Positions 35,100-45,905 of a stretch of DNA of 64,000 nucleotides are shown piece by piece (positions within the stretch are counted from its first letter, which is position 1; the number at the start of each line of letters is the position of its first letter). The DNA is taken from assembly GCA_037974335.1 (NCBI GenBank), contig CM075760.1:41234103-41298102 (forward strand), written 5' to 3'. This DNA is from Prionace glauca (Eukaryota; Chordata; Chondrichthyes; Carcharhiniformes; Carcharhinidae). Both the position numbers and the translations under genes were made by a program. Below the pieces are notes generated by a model. The model was given only the letters and a program-made list of their open reading frames with translations. It was not told the origin of the DNA and searched no databases.

Positions 35100-35955
35100 G
35101 CAAGGTGCCAAAATTTATGGTGCAATGAATTGTACCTGTCCGTTGCTGAATTATGCAGATTAAGTGGTGTACGGCAGGAATCCGTCTGGGGCCTCAATTA
35201 TTTACAATATTCATTAAGGGCTTAGATAATGGGACAAAAAGTCAAATATCCAAATGATCGATTGTGATATAATTTTTAGATGGGACAACGCTAAATTTAG
35301 TGGATGCCAAACAGGATTCGGGGTTCGGCACATAGTTTCTTAAAATGTTACGATCTGCTGCAGAAAACAATCATTAAGACCAATGGAATGCCTCCCTTCA
35401 TATCCAAAGGACTGGGGGATACGGAGGCAGATGTTGTGCTCCAATTGTGCACAATCCTTGTTCCACCCCAATTAGAGCACTGTGAGCAAGTATGGGCAAC
35501 ATATCTTTGGAAAAATGTTAACTCTGGACGGAGTTCAACGCAAGTTGCGAGGAGAGATCAGACGAATTAAGACATTTTTCTCTCGAATTCAGAAGTTTGA
35601 AGGCTGTTCTGATAGAAACCAATGAAATACCTTCAGGGAAGGACTGTTTCCATTAGTTGAAGGTTCGAGATTAAAAGACCATAGTTTAAAAAAAAATAGG
35701 GAAAGGCCTTTCAGGAGAGTTGATAGAAAACAAGTCCAGAGAGGTGAATGATTGGAACTCTCTTTGGCAATTGCCGGTGGGAGCTGGTACAATTGTTAGA
35801 TACAAGTCTGAGGTCTTCTTTAATTGAACAGGTGTCTCAAGAGATATGGACTCAGCGAAGCCAAAATGGATTCGGCCACAGATCAGCCATGATATTATTA
35901 AATGGTGGGGCGAGTTCGAGGAGCTGAGTGGCCTACTCCTGTGGCTATGTCCCGA
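35100..35955 (+). mobile_element. Decayed CR1-clade LINE
   Basis: Keeps RT and thumb phrases (SGVRQESVWG near 35165; KCYDLLQKTIIKTNGMPPFIS near 35345; QLCTILVPPQLEHCEQVWAT near 35440) and a CR1 3' end (CCACAGATCAGCCATGATAT, GTGGCCTACTCCTGTGGC). Heavily mutated. Confidence 0.65.
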
Positions 35956-36369
35956 TGTTGCCACGGCAGCATCAGATGAAAATGGCTCAATCCATGGGAA
36001 TGTATTTTTGTTGATTTTGGTTAAAAGGAGGGATGTTGCCCAGGGAGCTGTTGGAGACCACGGGACCTTTAATGTCCAGCTCGGCAAACATGGCGTTGGG
36101 GAAAATGTTCCTCATTCCATTTGAAATTTAGTTGGGTCTCTGAAGACTCCCAAGAGGCCAAGATGTAGTTTTAAGTTGAAAGAAAATGTGTGTGTGTGTG
36201 TGAAAGGGAAACAATTTCTGGGGAAGAATGGGAACGACAGAATATGTGTGTGTGCGTCTTTGTGTGTTGTCTGATAAATGTCATATGGTTTACAAATAAA
36301 CATCACAATTAAAACCGGCATCCTTCCATTTCCAATAGAAAAGTTAGAATCACAGTAAACACATGTCCA

Positions 36370-38110
36370 CGGTCGGCAAGTGGAGACTTTCAAGGGAAAA
36401 CTGAAAAGGTTGCAGGAAAGACATGTGCCGGTAAAGAGGAAGGATGGGAAAGGTAGGATTAGAGAGCTGTGGATTACAGGGGATTTTGAGGACTTGGTCA
36501 GGAAGGAGAGGGAGGCATATGTTAGGTCTAAGCAACTGGGAACGGAGAGAACACTGGAGGAATATAGAGAGAGCAGGAGGGAGCTCAAAAGGGGAGTTAG
36601 AAGGGCGAAAAGGGGGCATAAAATGGCTTTGGCAGATAGGATTAATTAAAATCCAAAGGCATTTTACATTAGGACCAAAGTGTGGTTAGAGGGAAAATTG
36701 GTCCTCTTAGGGACAAAGGAGGGGAACTGTGCTTAGAGTCTGAGGGAATGGGGGAGATCCTGAATGAATACTTTGCGTCAGTATTCACGAAGGAGAGGGG
36801 TTTGATGTCTTGTAATGTCTTGGAGAGAGCTGTAGACCAGTTGAAGGAAATATCCATTACGAGAGAAGAAGTGTTAGGGTTTTTAGGCAGCATAAAAACT
36901 GATAAAGCTCCGGGGCCTGATGGCATTTATCCGAGGCTGCTTAGGGAGGCGAGAGATGAAATTGCTAGGCCTCTGACGCAAATCTTTGTCTCTTCTTTGG
37001 ACACAGGTGAGGTCCCAGAGGACTGGAGGGTAGTTAATGTGGTACAGTTGTTTAAAAAGGGCAGTTGGGATAACCCTGGTAATTATAGCCCAGTGAGTTT
37101 GACATCAGTGGTAGGAAAGTTGTTGGAAAAAAATCTTAGGGATAGGATGTTTATGCATTTGGAGCATTGCGATCTGATTAGGGATACGCAGCATGGCTTT
37201 GGTCAGGGGAGGTCTTGCCTTACGAATCTGGTACAATTTTTTGAGGAGATGACAAAAACGGTTGACGAAGGACAAGCCGTTGATGTCGTCTACATGGATT
37301 TCAGTAAGGCGTTTGACAAAGTCTCTCATGGTAGGTTGGTTGAAAAGGTTAAGGCTCATGGGATACAGGGTAAAATATCTAGATGGATTGAAAACTGTCT
37401 AGTTAACAGGAGACAGAGAATAGTAGTGGAAGGGTCCTTTTCTAGCTGGAGGTCTGTCACCAGTGGTGTGCCGCAGGGCTCAGTACTGGGACCTCTTCTA
37501 TTCGTAATATATATAAATGACTTGGAAAAGGGCGTACATGGTGTGATCAGCAAATTTGCAGGTGACACAAAGATGGCAGGATTGGCGGCCAGTGAGGAGC
37601 AGTGTCTGGCAATACAGCAGGATATAGATTGGCTGGTATATTGGGCAGATAAATAGATCGAATTTAATCTTGATAAATGCGAAGTGATGCATTTTGGAAG
37701 GAATAATGTAGAGGAGAGTTACATGTTAAAGGGTAGACCTATTAAGTGTATAGAAATGCAGAGGGAACTGGGAGTGCCAGTTCACAAGTCTTTGACGGTG
37801 GCAACACAGGTGGAGAAGGTTGCGAAGAAAGCTTATGGTATGTTAGCCTTTATAGGGAGGGGTATAGAGTATAAGAGCTGGCGCCTAATGCTATACTTGT
37901 ACAGAACTTGTGGTGGAGGCAGACACGTTGGACTCGTTTAAGGTTTACTTAGATGAGCGAAACAGGGATGGAGGGTTATAGCAGATGGTATTAAAAAGGG
38001 TCAGAGCTTCGGGACGACACTGGAAATGTAGTATTACATGTTCATGTTTTGTCTCTTTTAATCCACATGTGTCGGTCCACCTTGTTGTCAAACGAGGGGC
38101 ATGCACACGG
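36370..38110 (+). mobile_element. CR1-clade LINE, longest copy in the window
   Basis: From the linker before RT (KRLQERHVPVKRKDGKGRIR) through a 325-codon open stretch (36682-37656) with RT motifs: DKAPGPDGIYPRLL, NYSPVSLTSVVGKLLEK, QHGFGQGRSCLTNLV, DVVYMDFSKAFDKVSHGRLV, SGVPQGSVLGP, SKFAGDTK. One TAG interrupts the frame at about 37654, where CR1 has a tryptophan. The frame continues as EFNLDKCEVMHFGRNN to LYLYRT, then an internal deletion near 37905 joins it to the C-terminal VVEADTLDSFKVY. The endonuclease end is missing. The catalytic FADD box reads FAGD. Confidence 0.85.
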
Positions 38111-38194
38111 TGGGTTGTGCATGGGCTGCTCTTGGATGTTTCGAGAGTGGCCTAGTACTTCGTGTCGGTGTGTGTGCTTAATCCTGGACCAGCA

Positions 38195-38380
38195 GACGGA
38201 CAGCACAACAGCTCAGTGACTATCACTGCTAGCTGTGCAGATACATGGATTTGGGCCTGTGTCTGTGGGAGTTTGCACATTCTCCTTGTGGATGCGTGGA
38301 TTTCCTCCGGGCGCTCCGGTTTCCTCCCCACGCCCCAAAGATGAGCTCTTAGGCTGTTTCGTGTAACAAATTGACCCTAC
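38195..38380 (+). mobile_element. SINE between two LINE copies
   Basis: Head (CAGCTCAGTGACTATCACTG), body (TTGCACATTCTCCTTGTGG, GGTTTCCTCC) and TGTAACAAATTGACCCTAC. It ends where the next LINE piece begins. Confidence 0.65.
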
Positions 38381-38383
38381 ACC

Positions 38384-39062
38384 ATTGAGATTGAGGGGGG
38401 ATCTAATAGAGGTGTATAAAATAATGAAGGGTATAGACAGAGTAAAGAGTGGCAGGCTTTTTCTTAGATTGGAGACAAATATCACGAGAGGCCACGGGCT
38501 TATGGTAGGAGGGGAGAGGTATAATTTGGATGCTAGAGGGAGGTTTTTCACGCAGAGGGTCGTGGGGGTATGGAATGCACTGCCAAGTAAGGTGGTGGAG
38601 GCAGGCACGATGGAATTGTTTAAGGTTTACTTTGATAGATACATGAGGAAAATCGGGATGGAGACTAACAGGAGACTGTTTTAAATATGGATCAGAGCCT
38701 CGGGACGTGACTGGAAATCTAATGCTACATGTGTTGATGTTTTTCTCTTTCACTCCACAGGTGTTTCGGTCCACCTCGTTGTCTAACGAGGGGCATGCAC
38801 ATTCTCCCTGTGGTTGCATGGGTTTCCTCCGGGTGCTCTGATTTCCTCCCACACCCCAAAGAAGTGTTATTAGGCTGATTGGTGTAACAAATTGTCCCTA
38901 AATTATTCTCCCTTTAATCTGGTTTCCAATGGGGGTACCATAAGCATAGACACGGGTCAAGGGTGGAGGAGGAAAAACACATTGTTAAGATAGTGGCGCG
39001 GGCTCGTTGGGCCAAAGGGCCTGTTTCCCGTGCTGTGTTGTTCTTTGTTCTTTGTTCTATTC
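38384..39062 (+). mobile_element. CR1 LINE 3' part followed by a SINE-like tail with GTTCTTT repeats
   Basis: 38385-38680 encodes the C-terminal CR1 region (LRGDLIEVYKIMKGIDRV, FFTQRVVGVWNALPSKVVEA). 38684-38795 repeats, with changes, the 3' stretch of the preceding copy (37990-38110). 38795-39062 is SINE-like, ending GGGCCAAAGGGCCTG and GTTCTTTGTTCTTTGTTCT. Confidence 0.75.
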
Positions 39063-39299
39063 ATTTTAGTTTGGTGTCTTTTTTTCATAGTTCACATTTG
39101 TTGATGACTGAGGAGGACAATTTTTGAGAGGTTGATTCAACCCTAAGTGTTGTCCATGAGGCTATCAGTTGTTTTGTAAATTGTCCTTTTCTGTGTCATA
39201 AAAGAGACCGAGAATTTTTTGATGGAGAGCTTAGTTCCCCCAAATGTTGTAGTCTCTGACCTGATGTTAGTGTCGAATGTCTTACTGAGATCCACCAAT

Positions 39300-39420
39300 G
39301 TATGGGTATGATATGTATATCTCTATACATATCATATCTCTATACATATCTCTATATCTCTATACATATCTCTATACATACCATACCCATACGTTCCCAT
39401 ACCCATACATGGTGATACCC
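39300..39420. repeat. AT-rich tandem and palindromic repeat
   Basis: TATACATATCTC units are flanked by inverted phrases (GTATGGGTATG at 39300 and CATACCCATAC at 39392 and 39408). This could extrude as a cruciform. Confidence 0.7.
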
Positions 39421-39769
39421 ATCACCCCAACACAAACAAAACACTGCGCTTCAGCTTAATCCCGGTCTTCAAGCAGATGAGTAACAAAATTGTCATCCTA
39501 TCAAAGGCCTGTCCCGTAATGTTATGATTGAGACACACCTACAGATGTTGCCATCTCTTCTATCCGCCTTGTCTTCGGATAGTGTGATGTTTCTGAATCA
39601 TGAATCTCCTGTGGAATGGAACTTATCTTCTGGCAGAGAAAAAGAAGGTCATAAATGTTCAGAAAGTTGATATTTATTTTCATCAATTGCCAAACATTTA
39701 CAAAGATGACCAATTGTGTTCATTAGTTATCATCCATTCATAAACATTGATATGTTGATGTTTTAGTTT

Positions 39770-40340
39770 AAGGGATATGGGCGTTGCTGGCCTAGTCAGT
39801 ATTTGTTGCCTATTCCTCATTGCCTTTAGTAAACTGGTGGTAAGCTACCTTCCTGAAATGCTGCAGATCCTGTGGTGTAGATACCCATACGGTCCTGTTA
39901 CACAGGGAGTTCTAGGATCTCGGTCCCGTGACAGTGATGGAAGGATGATACATTTCTACATCAGGTATATGACTGACTTGGAGGGGAATTTATAGGTGGT
40001 ATTCCCTGGTAACTGTTACCCCTGTCCTTGCAGATGACAACCCACCGTGTGGCTGCCTAAGGAGCCTTGGTGAGGTTCGGAAGTGAAACTTGTAGATGGT
40101 ACATAATGATGCTCTGTGTGGTGCAGGGAGTGAGCATTTGCAAATGTTATTCCTGTCAAGCCGGTTGCTTTGGCCTGAATGGGATGAAGATTTTTGAATG
40201 TTGTTTGAACTGTATCTATTCAAGTAAGTGGAGAGAACAATTTTTGTCCCCTAATATGTGTCGTGCAGGTGGTGCACAGGTTTGGGGAGTTAGGGGGTGG
40301 GTTACTCACAGCAGGCTGAGTTGATATTCCAGCTGGAGCA
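39770..40340 (-). mobile_element. Decayed LINE of a second family (RT C-terminus)
   Basis: The minus strand keeps SLCTIYKFHFRTSPRLLRQP, like the C-terminal part of a widespread shark LINE whose usual form is close to AAVCTIHRM...SPRLLRQ. Related pieces are at 43296-43430 and 48690-48920. Recognised from recall of shark repeats; the exact clade is uncertain. Confidence 0.5.
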
Positions 40341-40344
40341 TGTA

Positions 40345-40612
40345 ACTGGGTAGTTATAGGACAGATGTCAGGGGTAGGTTCTTTACCCAGAGGGTGGTGA
40401 GGGACTGGAATGCCCTGCCAGCTGCGGTTGTAAATGCACCTAGTTTGGGGGCGTTTAAAAGATCTGTGGATAGGTTTATGGATGAAAAGGGATTGGTTTA
40501 GGCTAGTGGGTCATTGTTTTGTAACTGGTCGGCGCAACATCGTGGGCCGAAGGGCCTGTTCTGCGCTGTAATGTTCTATGTTCTATGTTCTATGTTCTAT
40601 GTTCTATGTATA
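40345..40612 (+). mobile_element. CR1 3' end with TTCTATG tail repeats
   Basis: Encodes FFTQRVVRDWNALPAAVVNA-like sequence and ends with GGGCCGAAGGGCCTG and five TTCTATG units. This is a different tail unit from the TTCTTATG and GTTCTTT subfamilies. Confidence 0.8.
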
Positions 40613-40861
40613 TACCCAGCTAACACAGCGATTAGCCAATGGTAACCTCGAAGATGTTGTTAGTTGTTGATTCAGTGTTGCAATATCATTGAGTGACAAG
40701 GGGCAACGGTCAGATTCCCCGTTTTTGGAGATGGTCATCGCCTGACGCCAATATTACCAATAATTCTCCATTCACAAAAATAAATAGTAAAAATTCACAA
40801 AAAGAAATAAATAAAAATAAATAAATTCTCAAAAATAAATAATAGTGGCAGGGATTACTAT

Positions 40862-41410
40862 TTCTAGGGGGAAAAGCTGCAGCATGCTATAGTGCAGACG
40901 GACCTGGGGGTCCTTGTGCATGAGTCGCAAAAACCCAGTCTGCAGGTGCAGCAGGTGATCAGGAAGGCGAATGGGATGCTGGCCATTATAGCGATGGAGA
41001 TAGGATATAAAAGCAGGGAGGTCTTGCTGCAACTGTACAGGGTACTGGTGAGGCAGCAGCTGGAGTACTGTGTGCAGTTTTGGTCGCTGCACTTGTGGAA
41101 GGATATTTTGGCCTTGGAGGGAATGCAGAGGAGGTTCACTAGGCTGATACCAGAGATGAGGGGGTTGAACTTTGAAGAGAGGCTGAATAGACTGGGTCTG
41201 TACTCGTTGGAATTTAGAAGGATGAGGGAGGATCTTATAGAGACGCATAAGATAATGAAGGGGATGGATAGGGTAGAGGTAGAGAGATTCTTCCCGCTCA
41301 GAAAGGACAGCAGGACAAGCGGGCACAGCCTCAGGATAAGGGGGAGGGCGGCAGATTAGAATGGAGTTGAGGAGCAACTTCTGCACTCAAAGGGTGGTGA
41401 ATCTCATGGA
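40862..41410 (+). mobile_element. CR1 LINE fragment, C-terminal region
   Basis: A 155-codon open stretch: TDLGVLVHESQKPSLQVQQV, VLVRQQLEYCVQFWSLHLWK, RRFTRLIPEMRGLNFEERLN. It ends abruptly near 41410 before the usual 3' end and is followed by AAATT repeats. Confidence 0.85.
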
Positions 41411-42997
41411 ATTAAATTAAATTAAATTGAGATTAAATCCGACCATGGCAGCAGGTGGAATTTGAATTCAATCAATAAATTTTGATTCATACTGATAGCG
41501 ACGAGATAACCCTCTGATTCCCCAGTGAAGGACATCTGCCATCCCTACTTGGTCTCAGCAGGGTGTAACTCAAGATGGACCGCCATATATATAACTGGGC
41601 AATGCCTTCTGAGATGCCCTAACACACCACTCAGCTGAAAAGGAATTAAGCACAGGAAATACATGTTGTTCTTTCCAGGGACCCCCACGTCCCATGGAAG
41701 AATAAAGTGAAATAAAACACCAGACTACATATTTATGCAGTATAAGATATATCACCACTCTGAATCAATTCTCACAATCTGCCTGTATTTATTTCTATCC
41801 ATCCATCACAATGTATTGTTGGGTTGGAGAGATCATCATTGTTACTAACAAGGTGCCAGAGAATCTGGGTAGCTTTCTTTTCCAATGAAAAGGAAAGCAT
41901 TCATATAGGTTCACAGCTTTAAAAAATAATAATTAAGTTGCCTCGAGTTGTTGCTGGGCAGATTTGTTTATAAATAGGCTCTATTGACAATGCTAAGAGT
42001 TTGAAGTTGGCTTGCAGCCAACTGTTCAGTACTGAGGAAACAGATCTTTGACTTACTGAACAAACACCGTCAGATGCTTCCTGTAAATATCTTCGGGCAG
42101 TTGGCAGCAGGTTGGACTGCTGCCAAATACTGCGTGGGACAGATTAACGTGAATATGTAAGGATTAAAAGGGACTTATCCAGTTATACAATAAATGCTTG
42201 ATTCCCATAATAAAGAAAGGTTTTTAAATGGTATTCCTTCCAAGCAAATATTTTAAAGGGCTGCACTGTGATTAAATAGTATGGGGAACGAGTAAATTGG
42301 CCAGATGCTATTTCATTTGTATAACTTTCAAATAAATGTCCTTCCAACAATTAAAGCCACTTTGTGAGTAACTTCATGATCTGCAAGGAAGAGATTTGAC
42401 CTCCCCACCCCCTCAGTCCAATGAGATCAGTGCAATGGCCCCAAAATGAAAATAATTAAAAGTAAATTAAAATCAAAAATTGTCTTGAAAAGCGCGGATA
42501 CCTGGAATATTCTAAGCGTTCTGCACCTCTTTAAAAAGAAACCTCTCTTATCCCTGATCAGCACCATGTTCTGCTGTCCAGCACAATCTGATTTCGATTA
42601 TTTAACAGTCGCTCTCATAGCTGCCAATGAGTGAAGAAACGGCCTGGTTTAGTGGAAGACAAAACATTTATTTTTGTGATATTGTGCAATATGCCACAAA
42701 GTCCTAATATCCTGAGTTCCCACTACCAGTGAATGTTCGACAGCCGGTGGCCAAAAAAATGAGCAGCAATGACTTGGATGTTGACAAAGAACTTTCCTGA
42801 TCACCGTGTCCATTCGGATTCTATAAATTCTCTGTCAAAGGTTGATGTCGATGTCATGTTTCCCTGTCAGCTCAATTAATTATAAGTCCACCAGTTTTCT
42901 TTCAGTGTTAATTTTCACAGGGTAAAGGAACCTTTGGGGAAATCTAACGTGTAATATTGCATCACATGAGGATTGTCCTTTTTGAATTAATTTGTGG

Positions 42998-43430
42998 ATG
43001 TCACAGTGGCATATATTTTAGGGCTTCTGCCTCAAAGCACCAGGATACCCGGGTTCAACTCCCGGTTTGGGTCTGTCTGTGTGGAGTCTGCATATTCTCC
43101 AATTGCCTGCTCATTTACTCACATTGTTCAAGGATATGCCGCTTAGGTTGATCCACGATGATGAATTGTCCAATCGCGTCAAGATAATTAGCGGGGAATA
43201 TACGTGGGGTGATGGGGATAGACTGAGGTGGGAATGTTGCGGGTTTGGGCCTGTTAGGCCAAAAGGCCTTCTTCTGCTCTGAAATGATTCTATGGACATG
43301 GGCACCTTTGACTGTTCAGAATTTATTGCCTACTTCTTGTCCGAGGGCAGTGAGAGACAATCACATTGCTGTGGCTCTTGGATCACACATAGGTCAGACC
43401 AGGTAAGGACGGCAGATTCCCTTCTCTAAA
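42998..43430 (+). mobile_element. SINE plus adjoining LINE fragment inside the first IGHV block
   Basis: 42998-43296 is a complete SINE on plus (GGTTCAACTCCCGG box B, GTGATGGGGATAG, ending ATGATTCTATGG). 43296-43430 is a LINE piece of the second family on the minus strand. Confidence 0.65.
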
Positions 43431-43936
43431 ATACATTAGTGAAGCAGGTAGGTTTTTACACAATCGACAATGATATCATGGCCATAAGTGGATTCTTATT
43501 TCCAGATGCTTTTTTTTTACTGAATTTAAATCCCACCATCTGTGGTGGTGGGATTCGAAGTCGGGTCCTGAGAACATTAGTTAAGTTTGTGCATTAATTG
43601 CCGAGCGATAACATGAGGACATTTCTTCCCTCCTTCTTGTATCCAGTCCCAAATTACAGTGACCGCTACCCACACCTGAAATAAAATCATCATAGCAATT
43701 AGTTACATAAATCGATAATAATTCTTCAAATGGATTATATTTATGCTGCAATGTGCAAATCAGACTGGCGTTTTTACCCTGATAAGGTCATGTCATCTTC
43801 TTTACGTCTATTCTCTTGTGAAGGGGGGTGCAAAATTAAGGGACTTGATTTACAATCAAATTGTTTTTTTCTCTATAACAGAGGCTCAAATATAATTTCA
43901 CCTTTTGGAGTGGCAGAGACGTTCCAATGGATCTCA

Positions 43937-44575
43937 CTCTTTCTGCCTCAGTGTTAGTCTGTCTCTTGAATATTCCAGTGTCAGCAATCAATTCACTGGG
44001 AATAATCCTCGATGTTTTTTGATATATTTTATTCGATTCATTATTACCACACATATTAGTACACAGTCTTGCGCACTATACAGACGGAGCATACCGTGCA
44101 TAGAGAAGGAAGGGAGAGAGTGAAGAATATTATGTTGCAGTCATAGCTCGGGTCTAGAAAAATATCAATTTAATGCGAGGTAGATCCATTCAAAATTCTG
44201 GTTGCATCTGTAAAGAAATAGTTTCTGAGTCGGTTTGTAGTCTCCTCAGAATTTGTTTTTACCTAGTCCCTGATGGAAAAAGGTGAGAGAGTGTGCCCGG
44301 GGTGAGTTGTGTTTTCTTTTCATAGCTTTTGTTTAATGTGTCGAATCGGAGGTTGTGTTGACTCAGCCAGAGGCAGAAACCGGGCATCCCCGAGGCTCCC
44401 TGAGACTGAGCTGTAAAGACAAAGTGTTCAATATGGGCAGCAACTGGATGGTCTGGGTCCGACCCGTCCCTGATAGGGTTTATAGTCTCTCCTTCAGTAT
44501 GATAGTCTTGGATCAACCCACAATTCCTCCGCCCCAGAGATTCAGAATCAATTTATTCCACCCAAAGACACTTAA
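43937..44575 (+). pseudogene. IGHV pseudogene (host gene relic)
   Basis: 43937-44030 matches the leader intron of the intact IGHV. A roughly 300-base dispersed repeat (44031-44335) sits where the acceptor should be, so splicing is lost. The V exon starts at about 44343: [20 protein letters not shown] with the first cysteine, then [10 protein letters not shown] in place of WIRQVPG, then [11 protein letters not shown], where it stops at 44575. The second cysteine, recombination signal and leader exon are missing. It has no nearby D or J. It is clearly paralogous to the copy at 53.0 kb. Confidence 0.85.
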
Positions 44576-44577
44576 AA

Positions 44578-44695
44578 CAATGTGAAGAGAAAATGCTGGA
44601 CAGTCTCGGGACATCTGGACTCGAAACGTCAGCTGTTCCCTCTCCTTACAAATATTGCCAGGCCTGCTGAGATTTTCCAGCATTTTCTCTTTGGG
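44578..44695 (-). repeat. Dispersed repeat that cuts off the IGHV relic
   Basis: Contains ACTCGAAACGTCAGCTGTTC and CTGAGATTTTCCAGCATTTT, phrases also seen in altered form at 48965-49085. It begins exactly where V homology ends. Confidence 0.5.
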
Positions 44696-44699
44696 TTTG

Positions 44700-45430
44700 A
44701 ATTCCAGAATTCACAAAATTGTTTTTATATTTCAAACAACATCTTCGCTTTGCAAATAACTATAAACCGAGTATTCCTATCTTTCCCCTGTCTGTCCTAC
44801 ACAGACTCCAGTTCCATGTGATGAAAATAACCCTTCACCACCACTGAAATATCCGAGAAAGCCACCCAGTTCTGTTAAACCTGCAGTGGAAAGTCACCCA
44901 TCCAGAGGGCAGGTTTCAGCAAGATGGTTCACAATCACCAATTAATGTTAACTTTGTCAGTGACGCTCGCATCCAGAAATTCAATAAAATCAGTGCAAAT
45001 TGCTGCAGATTCCGGAAATCTAAAACTAAAACAGCAACAGTGCTCCTCAGCATCTCAATGGGTATCATCAGAGAGAGAGAGAACCAGATTCGTATTTAAT
45101 ATCAATGCCAGGATGTCAAATCTCTTGATATAATTATGAACAGCAAGTCTGTTCTGTCCAATGTCCGACCCAAAACCTCATTTGTCAAATAAAATCGCAA
45201 ATTTGTTGGCCATTTATCACAACCGGGTTTGTGGGAGTTTGTGGTACGCAACTTACCTGGTTAGTTACAACATGGGAACAGTGACTAAATTCAGCGAAGG
45301 TACATCACTGAGTTTTAAGAACTTTGGGGCGACATGAGGTCGGGTAAAATGTTCTATACATTCAAATTCCCCCATAATTTGTAATACTTTGGAATCGCTG
45401 AGATTAATGTGAATATAATCACTGCTCTGC
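44700..45430. other. Unassigned DNA
   Basis: No gene seen. 44995-45070 resembles the start of the dispersed repeat at 48965 (AATTGCTGCAGATTCCGGAA). Confidence 0.4.
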
Positions 45431-45435
45431 CTGAT

Positions 45436-45905
45436 CATAGAAGCATAAAATCATAGAATCCCTACAGTTCAACATGGTCATTCGGTCCAATAACTCTGCA
45501 GCGGGCTCTCCAGCAGAGCATCCTACCTAGGCAAGCTTTCATCCGATCCCGGCAACCACACATATTCACAGGCTAATCCCCCGAACCTACACATTATTGG
45601 ACACTAACAGGAAATTTAGCATAGACAATTTACATTGGGCCTGGGAAGGATGCTCTGCCGGATAGCAGGCTTGATGAACCAAATGCTCTACTTCTGCACT
45701 GTAGGGATTCTATGATTCTAATTTGCACATCATTGGGCGCGAAGGGGCAATTTATCACAGCCAATCCACCTAACCTGCACATCCTGGGACTGTGGAAGGA
45801 AACTGGAGCACTCGGAGGGAACTCACATGGATATGGATAGAATGTGAAAACCACACACAGTCACCCAATGTTAGAATCGAACCCGCTTCCCTGTCGCCTG
45901 TGAGG
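45436..45905 (-). mobile_element. Two overlapping SINE pieces
   Basis: ATAGAATCCCTACAGT at 45455 and GGGATTCTATGATTCT near 45705 are SINE tail ends. 45725-45905 is a SINE body and head on minus (GGTTCGATTCTAACATTGGG near 45875). Confidence 0.55.

Larger units (their letters stand above)
41430..44575 (+). repeat. First copy of a segmental duplication carrying IGHV
   Basis: Similar in order to 50690-53270. Shared phrases include CTCTGATTCCCCA near 41512 and 50789, TCCATCACAAT near 41803 and 51072, AGATTTGTTTATAAAT near 41958 and 51226, and the IGHV itself. It is interrupted by a SINE (42998) and other insertions absent from the second copy. Confidence 0.8.

Noticed and set aside
36112-36620. 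Minus-strand open frames opposite the CR1 linker
   Set aside because: Antisense shadows of the LINE coding strand.
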